NCBI GenBank assembly: GCA_005408345.1
Contig: SEMN01000020.1
Location: forward strand, 310,001-374,000
Length of the DNA stretch: 64,000 nucleotides
Reading direction: 5' to 3'
Source of the DNA: Macquaria australasica
Lineage: Eukaryota; Chordata; Actinopteri; Centrarchiformes; Percichthyidae
The notes under the pieces: model-generated
The model's database searches: none
Seen by the model: the letters and a program-made list of their open reading frames with translations, nothing else
What the model was told of the DNA's origin: nothing
Shown: positions 1-9,995 of the stretch, one piece after another
Layout: each line of letters opens with the position of its first letter
Numbering within the stretch: position 1 is the stretch's first letter
Position numbers and translations under genes: made by a program

Positions 1-129
1 CTTATTTTCTTTTATTCTAACTTGATTAGAAATTTGGTGCAATGGTATAATGAGTTTATATCTTCTACACTGCATGTCCTACGTTTTCTATTTTAAAAAA
101 TTATATGTTTATTAATTTATTAGACATTT

Positions 130-384
130 GGCAGAAAATCAATTACTATTTGGATAATTGATTAGTCTTTTAAGTCATTTATTAAGCAGAAATGCAAAAG
201 ATTCACTAATTCACTGGTGTTTCCTTCTGTTTATATAATTGTAAATTGAATTTGTTTTGTTTTGGACTGTTGTAGGATAAAACAAAACATCTGAAGTGAC
301 AATTTATAGGCTAAATGATAAATCAATTATTCAAAGAAAATTATCCACAGATTAATCATTAGTGGAAATCATTGTAAATTGCAG
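130..384. repeat. Degenerate copy of a palindromic dispersed repeat (MITE/SINE-like)
   Basis: The stretch carries the pattern of the better-preserved copies at 31671-32025 and 40497-40854: alternating GATTAAT/ATTAATC-type words at both ends, a central 'ttttggactgttg'-type block, and an end near 'cagattaatcatt...aaattgcagcc'. It is AT-rich with no coding potential. It is heavily decayed, so the borders are approximate. Confidence 0.55.
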
Positions 385-2066
385 CCCTATTGGATTATGT
401 TCACTGTTAATTAATGTCAATTAATTGAAATAAAAATAAAAACGCACATTAGGTGTAAAGGAGACTGTCACATAACAACAATGCCTCCTCCATTAATTGT
501 GGTGCCAAAGAGAAATTAAAATAGTTTACCTATACTGTTACAGGTGCAACAGTCAACTAACAGTCACACATAATGGAATATGTTTGTTCTTGAAATTCTG
601 AAATACCTATCACCTCCAAAGTGTAATGGCCTGCAAAAACAGGTATTAACGATTAAAGGGAATCTGAAACCAAGTCCCACAGACGTCATGTGTGTGGATG
701 ATGTGAAAATTATTGTTCACCTTTGTGGTTGATACTTAAGGAACAATTCACCAAGTTTCCAGTGATATTTTCAGGAAGGACTCTGGTGTGTGCACAGCCT
801 TTGTGCAGGTACAGTTTTCACATTTCTCAATTATTTGTTATAGTGGAGGTCTCTCTTGGGGCAGGGCTAAGCAATACTGAAGTTAAAGTTTACAATGTTT
901 TATAGTTTGTGAAATATATGTTTACTGAAATATTTATAATGAGGATATGATGACTAAATAATTAGTCTTTCATTTTATCTATCCAGATTAATAAGAAAGA
1001 ATGTTATATCTCCTTATTTTGATAGTCTAGCTTTAATGCAGAGGGAAAGAAAACATTTAACATTCAGTTCACCCAATTAAAAAAAGATACCTTCTCACTT
1101 ACCTCTAGTGGTAGTCATGCTGTTAGTTTTTGGTTTTATTTGGCTAGCTTTAGAGATACTTGACTCTTATTTTTGCAGCAACCTTGGAGTAAAATGGAGG
1201 TAAATGGAATTTTGTTTAACAGTTTTCATTAATTATTATTTTCATGGCTTATCCAGTAATGGGAACACTGTTAATGGAACTTGTTGCTGTTGAATTGTTT
1301 AAAAGTCCTGAAAACATATTTTTCTCAATCAGCTGTTTATATTGTGTGGTGATGTCCTGCATGAAAACACAATTTAGGTTATTTCACTGAGCCTCCATGA
1401 GACGAGGGGCCCCTCGTGATCCCACAGGGCCCCACTTTGAACAATAATACAAATAACACTTAAAAATACGGAAAACGTTATAATATTGAGTGTTTTAACA
1501 TATTGTTTGAAATCTTTGCCAATTTATATTTTCCTTTGTTATACATACGTCAGTGACTTTTGATCCAATTGACACATCAACTGAAATTTAAAATCATCAC
1601 AACTCAGTGACATCACCACAGCCTTATAATGGCACAAAGATAACCACGAGGAAATGAAAATACCAAAGTGGTGCCCAAACATGGCAAAGTAAACTGTGTG
1701 CTCCTTTGTGCTCCTCTCACTGGTTTGAAGTGAGCAGGGTTCATCTGGAAAAGGTTGATGGGTTAGGGTTGGGATCCGCTTAACAAACAATATTCAAATC
1801 AAAAATCTGATGACACTGACAGTGCTTTCATGCACCAATCTTACCAAATCAATGTTAATCTCATACTGTAACTTTGAGTGTTATGCAGAAATACTTAAGA
1901 TTTGAAAACACCATAAATGGAAGTCTAAGCACTTCCATTGTATTGTGCTGGAGGCTGGATATGTCAAAGCTTGAGCAAATAAAACCAAAACTATCTACAT
2001 GGATAAATACCACTAGAAGTGAGAAATTAGCTTTTTGTAATTTGGGTAAACTAACCCTCTAACATG
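385..2066. other. AT-rich intergenic stretch, no gene found
   Basis: I see no reading frame with recognisable domains and no clear splice-flanked exon. The only notable local structure is a 16-bp perfect palindrome at 1402-1417. A non-coding leader exon for the downstream receptor gene could lie here, but I cannot point to one. Confidence 0.5.
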
Positions 2067-2225
2067 TAATAATAATAATAATAATAACTATTTATATAGC
2101 ACCTTTTGAAAGCAAGGTTACAAAGTGCTTTACAATACGAGCAAATAAAACAGTACAGTCAATGCAGTAAAATAATACAGTAAAATTATAAAGGTTACCT
2201 GAGCATCAAAAGACAGCTGAGAGTC
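2067..2225. repeat. (TAA)n followed by a dispersed repeat segment
   Basis: A short TAA microsatellite (2067-2088) runs into 'actatttatatagcacc' and 'acaaagtgctttacaatac'. These are words I recognise from very common teleost interspersed repeats with microsatellite-like ends. The class is uncertain; the neighbouring reverse-transcriptase remnant suggests a retroelement. Confidence 0.5.
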
Positions 2226-2404
2226 AAAAATAACTCCTAGGATTGATAAAAAAGGCAGTTTGGAGATGGGTCAGAAATTACTTAAAACTGAAGGATCTGG
2301 GGAGGGCTTTTTTAAGAGGGGATAAATAGAGGCATGTTTAAAATAGGAGGAAAAGAAGAATCTCCACTATTTTGCCACAAAAATAATTAGCTTTGATAAG
2401 TGAA

Positions 2405-2521
2405 CATTAGGTTTTTTAGTAAAGCAAGGGGGGCACTGAGTTTATCCTTTTTCCATTTCCTCGCAGCCTTCCTGCAGTGCTTCTTTAGAACTCTTACTTC
2501 ATCATTCAGCCACGGCAGAGA
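2405..2521 (-). mobile_element. LINE (non-LTR retrotransposon) ORF2 remnant
   Basis: The reverse complement of about 2435-2521 reads LPWLNDEVRVLKKHCRKAAR followed by KWKKDKL. This resembles the 'PWFNDEL..LKR.CR.AER.W' segment found between the endonuclease and reverse transcriptase of fish LINEs. Only this short stretch is readable, so it is a dead fragment. Assignment rests on motif memory. Confidence 0.5.
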
Positions 2522-2732
2522 AGAACGTATATATGATATAAGATAACCCAGACAAAAGGTAGTCATGTACCAAGAGAATGATATAACAGGCTATTGACAT
2601 ATTACCTAATCAAGTTCTGACATAAATCTATGAAAAGCATTTGACAATGTTATTATCTCATCCACTACTATATCATTAAGCCTGTTTGATTTAAAAAGTC
2701 TTTTTTAAATGCAGCTTTCTTTCTGAAGGAAT

Positions 2733-3794
2733 ATGGCTATGACTGCAGTCACAGCTGCTACAAGCAACACAACCTCTGACTACTATTATTCTGACTACTA
2801 TGACATCGACTATGATGATGAAGTGTGCAACAAAACAAGAGTTGTGCATTTTGGAGCCATCTTCACTCCAGTGTTCTTCTCCATTGTGGTGATCCTCAGT
2901 CTGTTTGGCAACATCCTGGTCATTGTGATTCTGGCCAAGTTTGAGAATCTCAAATCCCTCACCAACACTTTCATCCTGAACCTGGCTGTATCGGATCTCT
3001 TCTTCACCGCAGGTCTGCCCTTCTGGGCCTACTTCCACATGTATGGATGGACTTTTGGGGGACCCGCATGCAAGATAGTCAACTTCGTCTTCTACGTTGG
3101 CTTCTACAGCAGTGGTATCCTCCTTATCCTGATGACTGCCCACCGTTATGTAGCTGTCATGAATCCTCTGTCTGGCATTGTGTCCACCACAGGCTTCTAT
3201 ACTGTCCTCGCATCTGTGATCATTTGGGCAGTGAGTGTAGTGGTTGCCAGTCCAGCCTTCATCTTCACAGAAGTCAAGAACCAGAATTACTGTGGGATGA
3301 AGGATTCTTACTGGACCATATGGGGAATCTACCAGCAAAATATTCTCTTTATAATGAGTTCAATGGTATTCATTTTTTGCTATTCTCAGATCATGTGCAG
3401 GTTGTTGCGTCCTACTGCCCAAAGAAGAAAGAACAAAACTTTAAAACTCATTTTAACTCTCATGGTTGTTTTCTTCGTAGGCTGGGCACCTTACAATATA
3501 GTAATATTTCTGCAGTCATTTTATTACTGGCCCAGACCCCCTGCTGCCTCAGAGGCTGTGGCTGGAAGTTGTGGAACATCAGAACAACTGGATTATGCCT
3601 TTTACATTAGCCGGCTTTTTGCCTTTTCATACTGCTGTCTCAACCCTGTGTTTTATGTGTTTGTTGGGATTAAATTCAAAAACCACTTGAAGAAAATGCT
3701 GAAGAGCTGGGGTCACAGCAACAGCAGCATCCGCAACAGGCAAAGCCGACTCACAATCACATCACTAACAAGTGGTGAAGAGTTATCGATGTAG
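2733..3794 (+). CDS. xcr1: XCR1-type chemokine receptor (7TM GPCR), 353 aa
   Basis: Class A chemokine receptor expected at the surface of leukocytes, most like vertebrate XCR1, which binds XCL1 and couples to Gi. The extracellular N-terminus has a tyrosine/aspartate cluster (residues about 16-30) suited to tyrosine sulfation, then Cys in DEVCNKTR. Seven hydrophobic segments follow. The TM3 Cys (GPACKIVNF), ECL2 Cys (QNYCGMKD) and ECL3 Cys (GSCGTSEQ) are all present. The DRY position reads HRY (LMTAHRYVAV), as in human XCR1. TM6 has VGWAPYN and TM7 has CCLNPVFYVFVGIKFKNHLK, also XCR1-like. The coding region is intronless. The ATG at 2733 follows a possible acceptor at 2713-2714; a second ATG two codons later is possible. 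Length is normal for the family. XCR1 is the best match, but teleosts have several XCR1-like paralogs, so the exact ortholog is not settled. Confidence 0.9.
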   Translation: MAMTAVTAATSNTTSDYYYSDYYDIDYDDEVCNKTRVVHFGAIFTPVFFSIVVILSLFGNILVIVILAKFENLKSLTNTFILNLAVSDLFFTAGLPFWAYFHMYGWTFGGPACKIVNFVFYVGFYSSGILLILMTAHRYVAVMNPLSGIVSTTGFYTVLASVIIWAVSVVVASPAFIFTEVKNQNYCGMKDSYWTIWGIYQQNILFIMSSMVFIFCYSQIMCRLLRPTAQRRKNKTLKLILTLMVVFFVGWAPYNIVIFLQSFYYWPRPPAASEAVAGSCGTSEQLDYAFYISRLFAFSYCCLNPVFYVFVGIKFKNHLKKMLKSWGHSNSSIRNRQSRLTITSLTSGEELSM

Positions 3795-3947
3795 TTGATA
3801 TAGAGAGCACAAGTAAAACCGGAACTTTGAGGTTCTATACCAGGAGAAAGAGAACCTAATTCAAAATCTCATTGAAATTTATAAGAACGCAAATAACCAA
3901 AAACCCAGGCTTGTTTTCAAAGCAGACAATGTTGGGGCCGGACTTTC

Positions 3948-3951
<4 letters not shown>

Positions 3952-3981
<30 letters not shown>
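3952..3981. repeat. (TA)n microsatellite
   Basis: About 15 TA units in the 3' flank of the XCR1-type gene, about 160 bp past its stop codon; possibly in the 3' UTR. Confidence 0.9.
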
Positions 3982-3987
<6 letters not shown>

Positions 3988-4414
3988 GTGTGAGACCTAA
4001 TTAGCCTATTATTGTTTAATATTTTCACTTTTTTTGTTTTTTACAAAATTAATGTCATTTTTGTTAGTCTATCAGTGTGAACATATTTCTAAAAAACATG
4101 GGATATCCATAAAGATAACTAGAAACTTAACATATGAAACGCAATTGCAGAATGCAGGCAGGACATATTAATCGGTTTTGGTGCTATCAATGGCCTGATT
4201 GGTGGAAAATGCTTGCAAGAAGCAGGAAGAACACCCTTTTGAATTGTTTGTCAGCCACGCAAAAGTGAAAAAACCCCCACAAAACAACCCCCCCCAAAAT
4301 GTTAAATAAGAGCATGTGAAAAAAATAAAAGCAAATGAGAGCTATAAGTTTGTCCCACAAGCTGCATTCCATTCATAAAAGAATTCAAGATTTCATTTCA
4401 GCTTCACCTATTCC

Positions 4415-4492
4415 ACTTACCACCAGCCTCTGGGTTCAAACCAAGAACCTCTAGCTGTGAGGCGACTGTGCTAACCACTGCACCATCGTGCC
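4415..4492 (-). repeat. tRNA-like dispersed repeat segment
   Basis: Read on the minus strand it gives 'GTGCAGTGGTTAGCAC' and 'TCGCCTCACAGC', followed by a B-box-like 'GGTTTGAACCC'. The same word series recurs on the + strand at 37524-37645. This is a widespread teleost non-autonomous repeat, not a functional tRNA, because no cloverleaf can be closed around it. Confidence 0.55.
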
Positions 4493-4539
4493 AGTTGTGT
4501 TCTGGGGGCTGCCCTAGACCATCAAGGCTTATGCTGCAT

Positions 4540-5082
4540 TTATGCCATGTCGGTCCCTTGATACCAACTGATAAGTCTACCCATGTTCTAACAGCAGAAT
4601 AACACACCATGTCACAGAGCACACATCATCTTGAGCTGGCTGACAACAAGTTCAGTGTTCTCCATTGGTCTCCACAGTCACCAGATCTCAATCCAATTAT
4701 AGAGCACCTTTTTTTTTTTGATATTTTTTTGGCCTTTATTATTTAGTGACAGATGAAGAGAGACAGGAAAGAAGTGAGAGAGAGAGGGGATGACATGCAG
4801 CAAAGGGCCCGGGTCTGAATTGAGCCCGGGCCGCTGCGGTAGGAACTCAGCCCTAATGGTACGTGCTCTGCCAGGTGAGCTACTGGGGTGCCCGCAGTTA
4901 TAGAGCATCTTTGGGATGTGGTGGAACAAGAAGCAGCATAAAATGTGCAGCAAATGCATGATGCTATCATGCACCTTGTTGGATCGAGACCCTGAAAAAT
5001 CCAGGCTGTTCTGGGGGCAAAAGGGGAACTATACTTCCCAGTATAAGGAATGTGTACCTGATACGCTGGCCACTGAGTGTAT
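4540..5082 (+). mobile_element. Tc1/mariner-like transposon, 3' remnant, split by a SINE
   Basis: The + strand carries the end of a Tc1-like transposase gene. Words include 'ccacagtcaccagatctc', the coding region for SPDLNPIEHLWDVVE (now frame-broken), and 'gatgctatcat'. It ends in the inverted-repeat-type 'ggccactgagtgta'. The 5' two-thirds of the element is missing, and the reading frame is broken by indels and by the SINE at 4710-4897. Non-functional. Confidence 0.7.
4710..4897 (-). mobile_element. tRNA-derived SINE inserted into the Tc1 remnant
   Basis: On the minus strand the head reads 'AGTAGCTCACCTGGCAGAGC' (A-box region), then a B-box-like 'GGCTCAATTCAGACC'. The body has 'GCTGCATGTCATCCCC' and 'CTTCATCTGTCACTA', and the tail is A-rich (T-run at 4710 on +). 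Target-site duplications of 13 bp flank it: ttatagagcacct at 4697-4709 and ttatagagcatct at 4898-4910. These match the split transposase word 'atagagcacctttggg', so the nesting order is clear. Confidence 0.8.
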
Positions 5083-5580
5083 AAGAAGTATGAGGCTTTT
5101 TTTTTTTTGGCAACAGTGCTATGTAATGTACAGTGTTCTGTCCATAATTTCACCCAATTTTCAACTTGTAGTTTCCAGTAAAACTGTGATATTAATGAAG
5201 GACAATGTGATTTCAAATGCATGTTGATAAACTGATTACACATTGTATTAGAGACAATATAACTGTGTATGTGATTCACTTTGATTAATAGTATTTTACT
5301 TTATGTTTTCATATCAATCATTTCGATCAAATATTTTATATTTTAACCTTCAACTTGTATGTACACAATCATGTAAGGGAAAAGGAAAACATTTTCAAGA
5401 GAGTATTTTGTGTTTGATCATTTGGACTTTTAATGTATTTGTAATAGTGTTTATTTTCACATAATAAAATTATCATCATCATCATTATTTCCATGCTTTA
5501 CAATAAAATAAAAATCACTCAGTTTAAGTTCTGGAGTGTCTCTGTTTTGAATAATGAATAACTCTCACTGCTGTTTCCAG
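5083..5580. other. Intergenic, AT-rich
   Basis: Between the Tc1 remnant and the promoter of the second receptor gene. No coding or RNA gene is seen. A short (ATC)n run lies near 5473-5488. Confidence 0.5.
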
Positions 5581-5587
5581 GTAATGT

Positions 5588-5595
5588 TATAAAAG
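5588..5595 (+). promoter_or_regulatory. TATA box of the second receptor gene
   Basis: TATAAAAG lies about 30 bp before an expected start site near 5618. A plausible leader exon follows, ending at a GGTAAGT donor (5768). Inferred from sequence only. Confidence 0.5.
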
Positions 5596-5617
5596 CAGAA
5601 CCTATGAAACCCATTTT

Positions 5618-5767
5618 GCTTGAACTGAAAGTAACTGGAATACTGATGCAGCGTCTCTGACTTAATGTGAAACAAAAAGAGGAACCATGAGTTCACTCTT
5701 GTATGTCACAACTTTTCCTCTACAGTGCAATTCAGGACGTTACAAGACGTTAAAGCCGTTATTCGGG
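5618..5767 (+). other. Predicted 5' leader exon of the second receptor gene
   Basis: Donor GTAAGT starts at 5768; the matching acceptor is 'gtttcctag' ending at 5894, ten bases before the coding ATG. The exon holds an upstream ATG at 5687 that stays open for 27 codons to the exon end. After splicing it would stop at 5916-5918, overlapping the main start in another frame. The transcription start is a guess from the TATA box. Confidence 0.5.
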
Positions 5768-5904
5768 GTAAGTTGCTTACTACTTACTGTAATTTCTCTC
5801 CATATTTAAATAATCACAAATTGCTAAAAGGTTGTAGATGTGCTCAGTCTTAAATACATTTTGCCAATTGTAATTGTGTGCTCATGTTTCCTAGAAAACC
5901 AACA

Positions 5905-6912
5905 ATGGAGTACAATGACATTGGTGATGTGGATTATTTTTGTCCTCTCATGTTTGACTTTTCAACCATCAGCGGTGCCTTCTTCCTTTTGATCTTTATC
6001 TTCAGCATCACAGGCAACGTTCTCCTCTTATGTGTTCTTGTCATCTATGAGAACCTAAAAAATGTCACAAATCTGTTCATCCTGAACCTGGCCTGCTCTG
6101 ATTTGGTCTTCACTATCACACTTCCATTCTGGGCCGTCTATCATCTGCACCACTGGGTTTTTGGCGATTTTGCCTGCAAATTTATGACTGCGGCATACTT
6201 TGTTGGTTTGTACAGTAGCGTCATTCTGCTGACTGCCATGACTGTGGATCGTTTCATAACAGTGGTGCTGTACAACTGGCCAAACAAACCTACAAGGAGG
6301 CAGATGTGTGCAATGGCCGCCTGCGCAGCTGCCTGGATCATCAGCATTGCTGCATCCATGAGTGATGCTATCAAAATAAAAGTTGAAACCCACTTTAGTG
6401 GGCTTTACATGTGTGAGCGTCCCTCTGATGACCCTGATGTCAACCTGGGATATTATCTCCAAGTGTCACTCCTCTTCTTCCTCCCATTTGCCATCATTGT
6501 TTTCTGCTATTCTGCCATCCTCAAGACTGTTTTGCAGGCTTCAAACAGAAAAAAGTACAGGACTGTAGTGGTAGTGTTATGTATTGTTACAGCCTTCTTC
6601 ATCTGCTGGGGACCTTTCAATATTGTGCTTATCATCAAGTCTTTGTATAAACCCAAAGGCTGTGATGCGGAAGAACGCTTGGAAATTGCCTATTCTATTT
6701 GTCGTATACTTGCTATTTCTCACTGCTGTATGAACCCTCTGCTGTACATGCTCTCACAAAAGTTGCGAAGACATCTCTTGAAAGTTTTACACTGCGAGAA
6801 TGCCAGAAAGAAGAACAAGGAGAGAGCCACTGGTCAGAATACTTCTGTTATTCAGAATGTGGCTTTTATTGCACAAAACTCTGCTGTTATGTTTGAACTA
6901 CCCTCCAAATAG
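5905..6912 (+). CDS. XCR1-like chemokine receptor (7TM GPCR), 335 aa
   Basis: Chemokine receptor of the XCR1-like group. The N-terminus is MEYNDIGDVDYFCPLMFDFS, with acidic/tyrosine residues and one Cys. Seven transmembrane segments follow. The TM3 Cys (GDFACKF) and ECL2 Cys (YMCERPSDD) give the class A disulfide, and the ECL3 Cys (KGCDAEER) can pair with the N-terminus. The TM3 switch is DRF (MTVDRFITVVL), TM6 is CWGP (FFICWGPFNI) and TM7 is NPLLY (CCMNPLLYML). The C-tail is Ser/Thr and Asn rich. I chose the ATG at 5905 over the in-frame ATG at 5884 because a good splice acceptor lies between them, so 5884 would be intronic. Family membership is firm, but the exact paralog (XCR1 duplicate or a fish-specific CCR) is open. 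Confidence 0.88.
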   Translation: MEYNDIGDVDYFCPLMFDFSTISGAFFLLIFIFSITGNVLLLCVLVIYENLKNVTNLFILNLACSDLVFTITLPFWAVYHLHHWVFGDFACKFMTAAYFVGLYSSVILLTAMTVDRFITVVLYNWPNKPTRRQMCAMAACAAAWIISIAASMSDAIKIKVETHFSGLYMCERPSDDPDVNLGYYLQVSLLFFLPFAIIVFCYSAILKTVLQASNRKKYRTVVVVLCIVTAFFICWGPFNIVLIIKSLYKPKGCDAEERLEIAYSICRILAISHCCMNPLLYMLSQKLRRHLLKVLHCENARKKNKERATGQNTSVIQNVAFIAQNSAVMFELPSK

Positions 6913-7026
6913 ACATTCACTTTTGAAATGATACATTTATTCAATTTTAAATTCTGCTGTACAAGTACTTTTCTCTGGGAAAAGTACCTGATGGAGTGAA
7001 ACTATCGCATCAACTAAATAAGTCAC

Positions 7027-7550
7027 TGTTGTGTCTCGGCAGATCTGTTAATGTATTTCATGTCATGTTCAGTGTTTCATGTTTTAGTTCTATGTCAAGT
7101 TAACTCACTCTCGGCTAGTCTCGTCGTGCACTTCCTGTTTTATTGTGTACTCACCTTCCCTCTCGTGTCAGACCCTGACTTCCTCCCTTTGTGTGATTTT
7201 CCCGCCGTCGTGATTGTCTACCCCGCCCCTGATTGGTCCCACCTGTGTTCCCTTACCTTTTGTATAAATAGTCCTTGTTTCCCTTTGTCCTGTGCCAGTT
7301 CGTCTTGTTCCGTCTACATGTTGAGTCGAGCCAAGCGTCCCAGCATTATCCATGCACCAGGTTATGTCCACGTTGTACCTTTGTTGTATTTTTTGGAATA
7401 TCCTCCTAGAGAGCGTTTTGTGTTGTATATCCTCCTCGAAGAGCACTTTTTGTTTGATGACCTTTTGCTTCAGTAAAGTTTTGTTACTAAACATACTGAT
7501 TGAAGAGTCGTGCATTTGAGTCCATCATTCTTGTGTCCAAGTTCGTGACA
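7027..7550 (+). mobile_element. Solo LTR of an LTR retrotransposon
   Basis: The 524-bp element begins TGTTGTG and ends GTGACA (TG...CA), flanked by a perfect 5-bp duplication gtcac (7022-7026 and 7551-7555). It has an internal TATAAATA at 7262-7269 and an AGTAAA-type poly(A) signal near 7475. The paralogous right unit has the uninterrupted site at 11402-11415. No internal gag/pol is present, so this is a solo LTR, probably Gypsy-like from the 5-bp duplication. It points in the same direction as the receptor and lies immediately upstream of its leader exon. Confidence 0.8.
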
Positions 7551-8512
7551 GTCACAAATAATACAATTACTAACAGCAAGCAGCAACTAGAGTGACACTG
7601 AGTGCATGCTCAAGGTAAGGTTTTTTTTTTTTGCATTGTATTTCTTTGAAATATGATACAGCATATTTATTCAGTTTGGTAAATTATTTATGTAAAAATT
7701 GAATGGGAAAGCTGAGAAATATGGATTGAAACATTAAAATAAAAGTCTGAGAACACTAAATAAAACTTGACAATATGAAATTAAACTGAATTTGTTGAAT
7801 AGACAAACCTTGTATGCGTGTATGTTAATGAATGAGGTGTCTCCTGTGAATTAGTTTTTATTGACAAACATCAAATAGGGAAGAAGAATATATTGTCATG
7901 AATGTTATTTGCAATTCAGAAATTGTGACAAAAGCAGAGACATAATCCTCCACTTGCTCAAACACGCTGGAGTTAGACGAAATGTTCTGTTTTTTCATTT
8001 ACAGTAAGCATTGCCCCATTTTTGTTTATTATAAACTTTGTTTATTATATTGTTATGCACTGGTCAAAATGGTATACTTTCATCATTAGATGGTTGCCAC
8101 CCGATTTCAGGTACACTGTGTACTACTTCTGACCTTTGTGGTAGGCTAACGTGATGTTAATTACATATCTGAAACAAATGGTGTCAGTATGATTATTGGC
8201 ATTGAATGTTTCATTTCATATTTTCGGACTTTAATTCAGTATTCTCAAGTTTCAGTCAATATCCTCTGACTTTTATTCCATATCCTTGGTTTTCCATTAA
8301 ATTTTTGCCATAAAAAATGTCTTGAACGATATGATATACACAGGATTTTTATTTATGCATTCATTAATTCATGTGAGAGTTGTGCACAAATGTAGAATGT
8401 ATTCTACAGCATTGTAAGGAATGAACATCATATCCTCATTTCTTTATCAGAGCTATTGTCACTTCCTTGCAAGACATTAACAAGTAAATGATGGCCCTTG
8501 ACAGCGTCTACA

Positions 8513-9995
8513 ATGACTGACAACTATATGTTCTATGATGCCGTTGAACTCAGCATGGTTCAGCTCTTCTTCACTGTGTGCTACATCCTCATCTTCTGCA
8601 TCAGCGTGCCTACAAACGGCTTCCTCCTTTGGGTTCTTCTGAGGGAACGAGCTTGGAAGACCACATCTGACATCTTGCTTCTGCAGCTCATAATTTCTGA
8701 CCTCTGCCTCACTGTGACCCTGCCTTTTGAGGTCTGCTGTCTACATGACTGGATCTGTGGGATATGGACACATGAAGTCATAACTTTTTTTTATTTTCTG
8801 GGGCTGAACAGCTACGTGTTGATCCTCACTGCCATGACGTTGTATCGTTATGTTGATGTGGTCCATGCTTCACGACTGTGCGCAGTGTGAAAGTAAACTT
8901 CGTTGTGAGCTCATAACTTATCATTTATTCACATGTTAATCATCTATTCATAATCATGTTTGTATACTTATTAATATTTAGTAATTATATGATTGTGCAT
9001 TTACTTTAATTAGTTAATAGTCCTAGTTCTATTTATGTCTCTACTCTTAAACTCTTACCTAGTTTCATGTCTTTTAGTTTGGTGTGTGTTAAGAACGTGA
9101 CTCCACGTGAGGTCAAAAAGGTCAGCTATATGGTGGAATGTAGGTCCTTATATGGAAACGTTTTCTGCTCGGCAGATGGTAATACGAGGATTTTGTTATG
9201 GTACAGAGATGCTTTGTTTTCCAGATGTGCATTAAAGGTCTTGGTATGTTTTTGAAAGTTCCTATAGGTTTAAACCTATCGAACCATATAACACTGACCA
9301 ATGGAGAAGAGTTTCTTTGTCTCCAAAATACTATAAAAGCTGTATTCTTGTATCTTCTCTTTGAGATAGAGAGAGATAGCTGATGACTTCTGTTGTCTAT
9401 CTCCTATTGTACAATATATTTTTGTCAACGATCTGTAAGTGTTTCTTGCATTTTGTTCAACTTAAGAGAAAAGGCAGTTTTTCCACGACAACAGGCTCCC
9501 AAAAAATTCTGTGCCCTCGTTGCTAGCATTGTGATATGGCTGATAAGTGCTGCTTCCAGTATTACATTATCAGTATCATTTACTATGCTGCTTTTTGACA
9601 TCTACTTGCAGATTGGCCTTTTCTTTCTCATACCCTTCATTATCATTACTTTCTGCTCTGCCCATATGTGGATAACTATCAAACAAGGCAGAACAAACAG
9701 ACATCACCAGGTTTCAAGATTGATTTTAGGGATGAATGTAGTTTTTTTCTTTAGTTTGGCACCGTACAATATCTTGCTCTTTATAGAGTCCTTGATGGTG
9801 GTTGATGTTCTGGAAACAACACGTGTATGGACACAGGCAATGTACTATTTACAGTTAATTTACATACTGCCTTACTTCCACTGTTGCCTGAACCCGCTGT
9901 TCCATACATTTGGAGCACAAAGGTTTAGGAGGCATCTCCCAGTGCCATGTAACACTTCATCCCAGAGAAGAGATGACAGTCATCCCTCCACATGA
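8513..9995 (+). pseudogene. Diverged chemokine-receptor-like gene, left copy, split by an LTR
   Basis: Close duplicate of the intact gene at 12378-13253. The first arm (8513-8890) covers the N-terminus to the second intracellular loop (TM1-TM3), then hits a stop just inside the inserted LTR (HASRLCAV, stop). The second arm resumes at about 9491 with QAPKKFCALVASIVIW and stays open to the TGA at 9993-9995, covering TM4-TM7 and the tail. No other stop or frameshift is visible in either arm, so the insertion looks recent relative to coding decay. The start used is the ATG at 8513; an upstream ATG at 8491 opens a short ORF that overlaps it. A full-length product is impossible without splicing out the LTR. 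Confidence 0.88.
8886..9490 (+). mobile_element. Solo LTR-like insertion inside the receptor coding region
   Basis: The 605-bp insert is absent from the paralogous copy. It starts TGTGAAAGTAAAC and ends CCACGACA (TGT...ACA). An internal TATAAAAG lies at 9332-9339 on the + strand. Flanks are gcag (8882-8885) and acag (9491-9494), an imperfect 4-bp target duplication; the empty site in the other copy reads ctgcacaggctccc. The sequence differs from the LTR at 7027-7550, so two element families hit this unit. No protein-coding part is present. Confidence 0.7.

Noticed and set aside
2691..3338. 215-codon open frame antisense to the XCR1-type gene
   Set aside because: Shadow of the real coding strand; no recognisable domain, and the composition mirrors the receptor codons.
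5884..5904. Earlier in-frame ATG for the second receptor (MFPRKPT extension)
   Set aside because: A strong splice acceptor ends at 5894, between this ATG and the one at 5905, so the extension is probably intronic.
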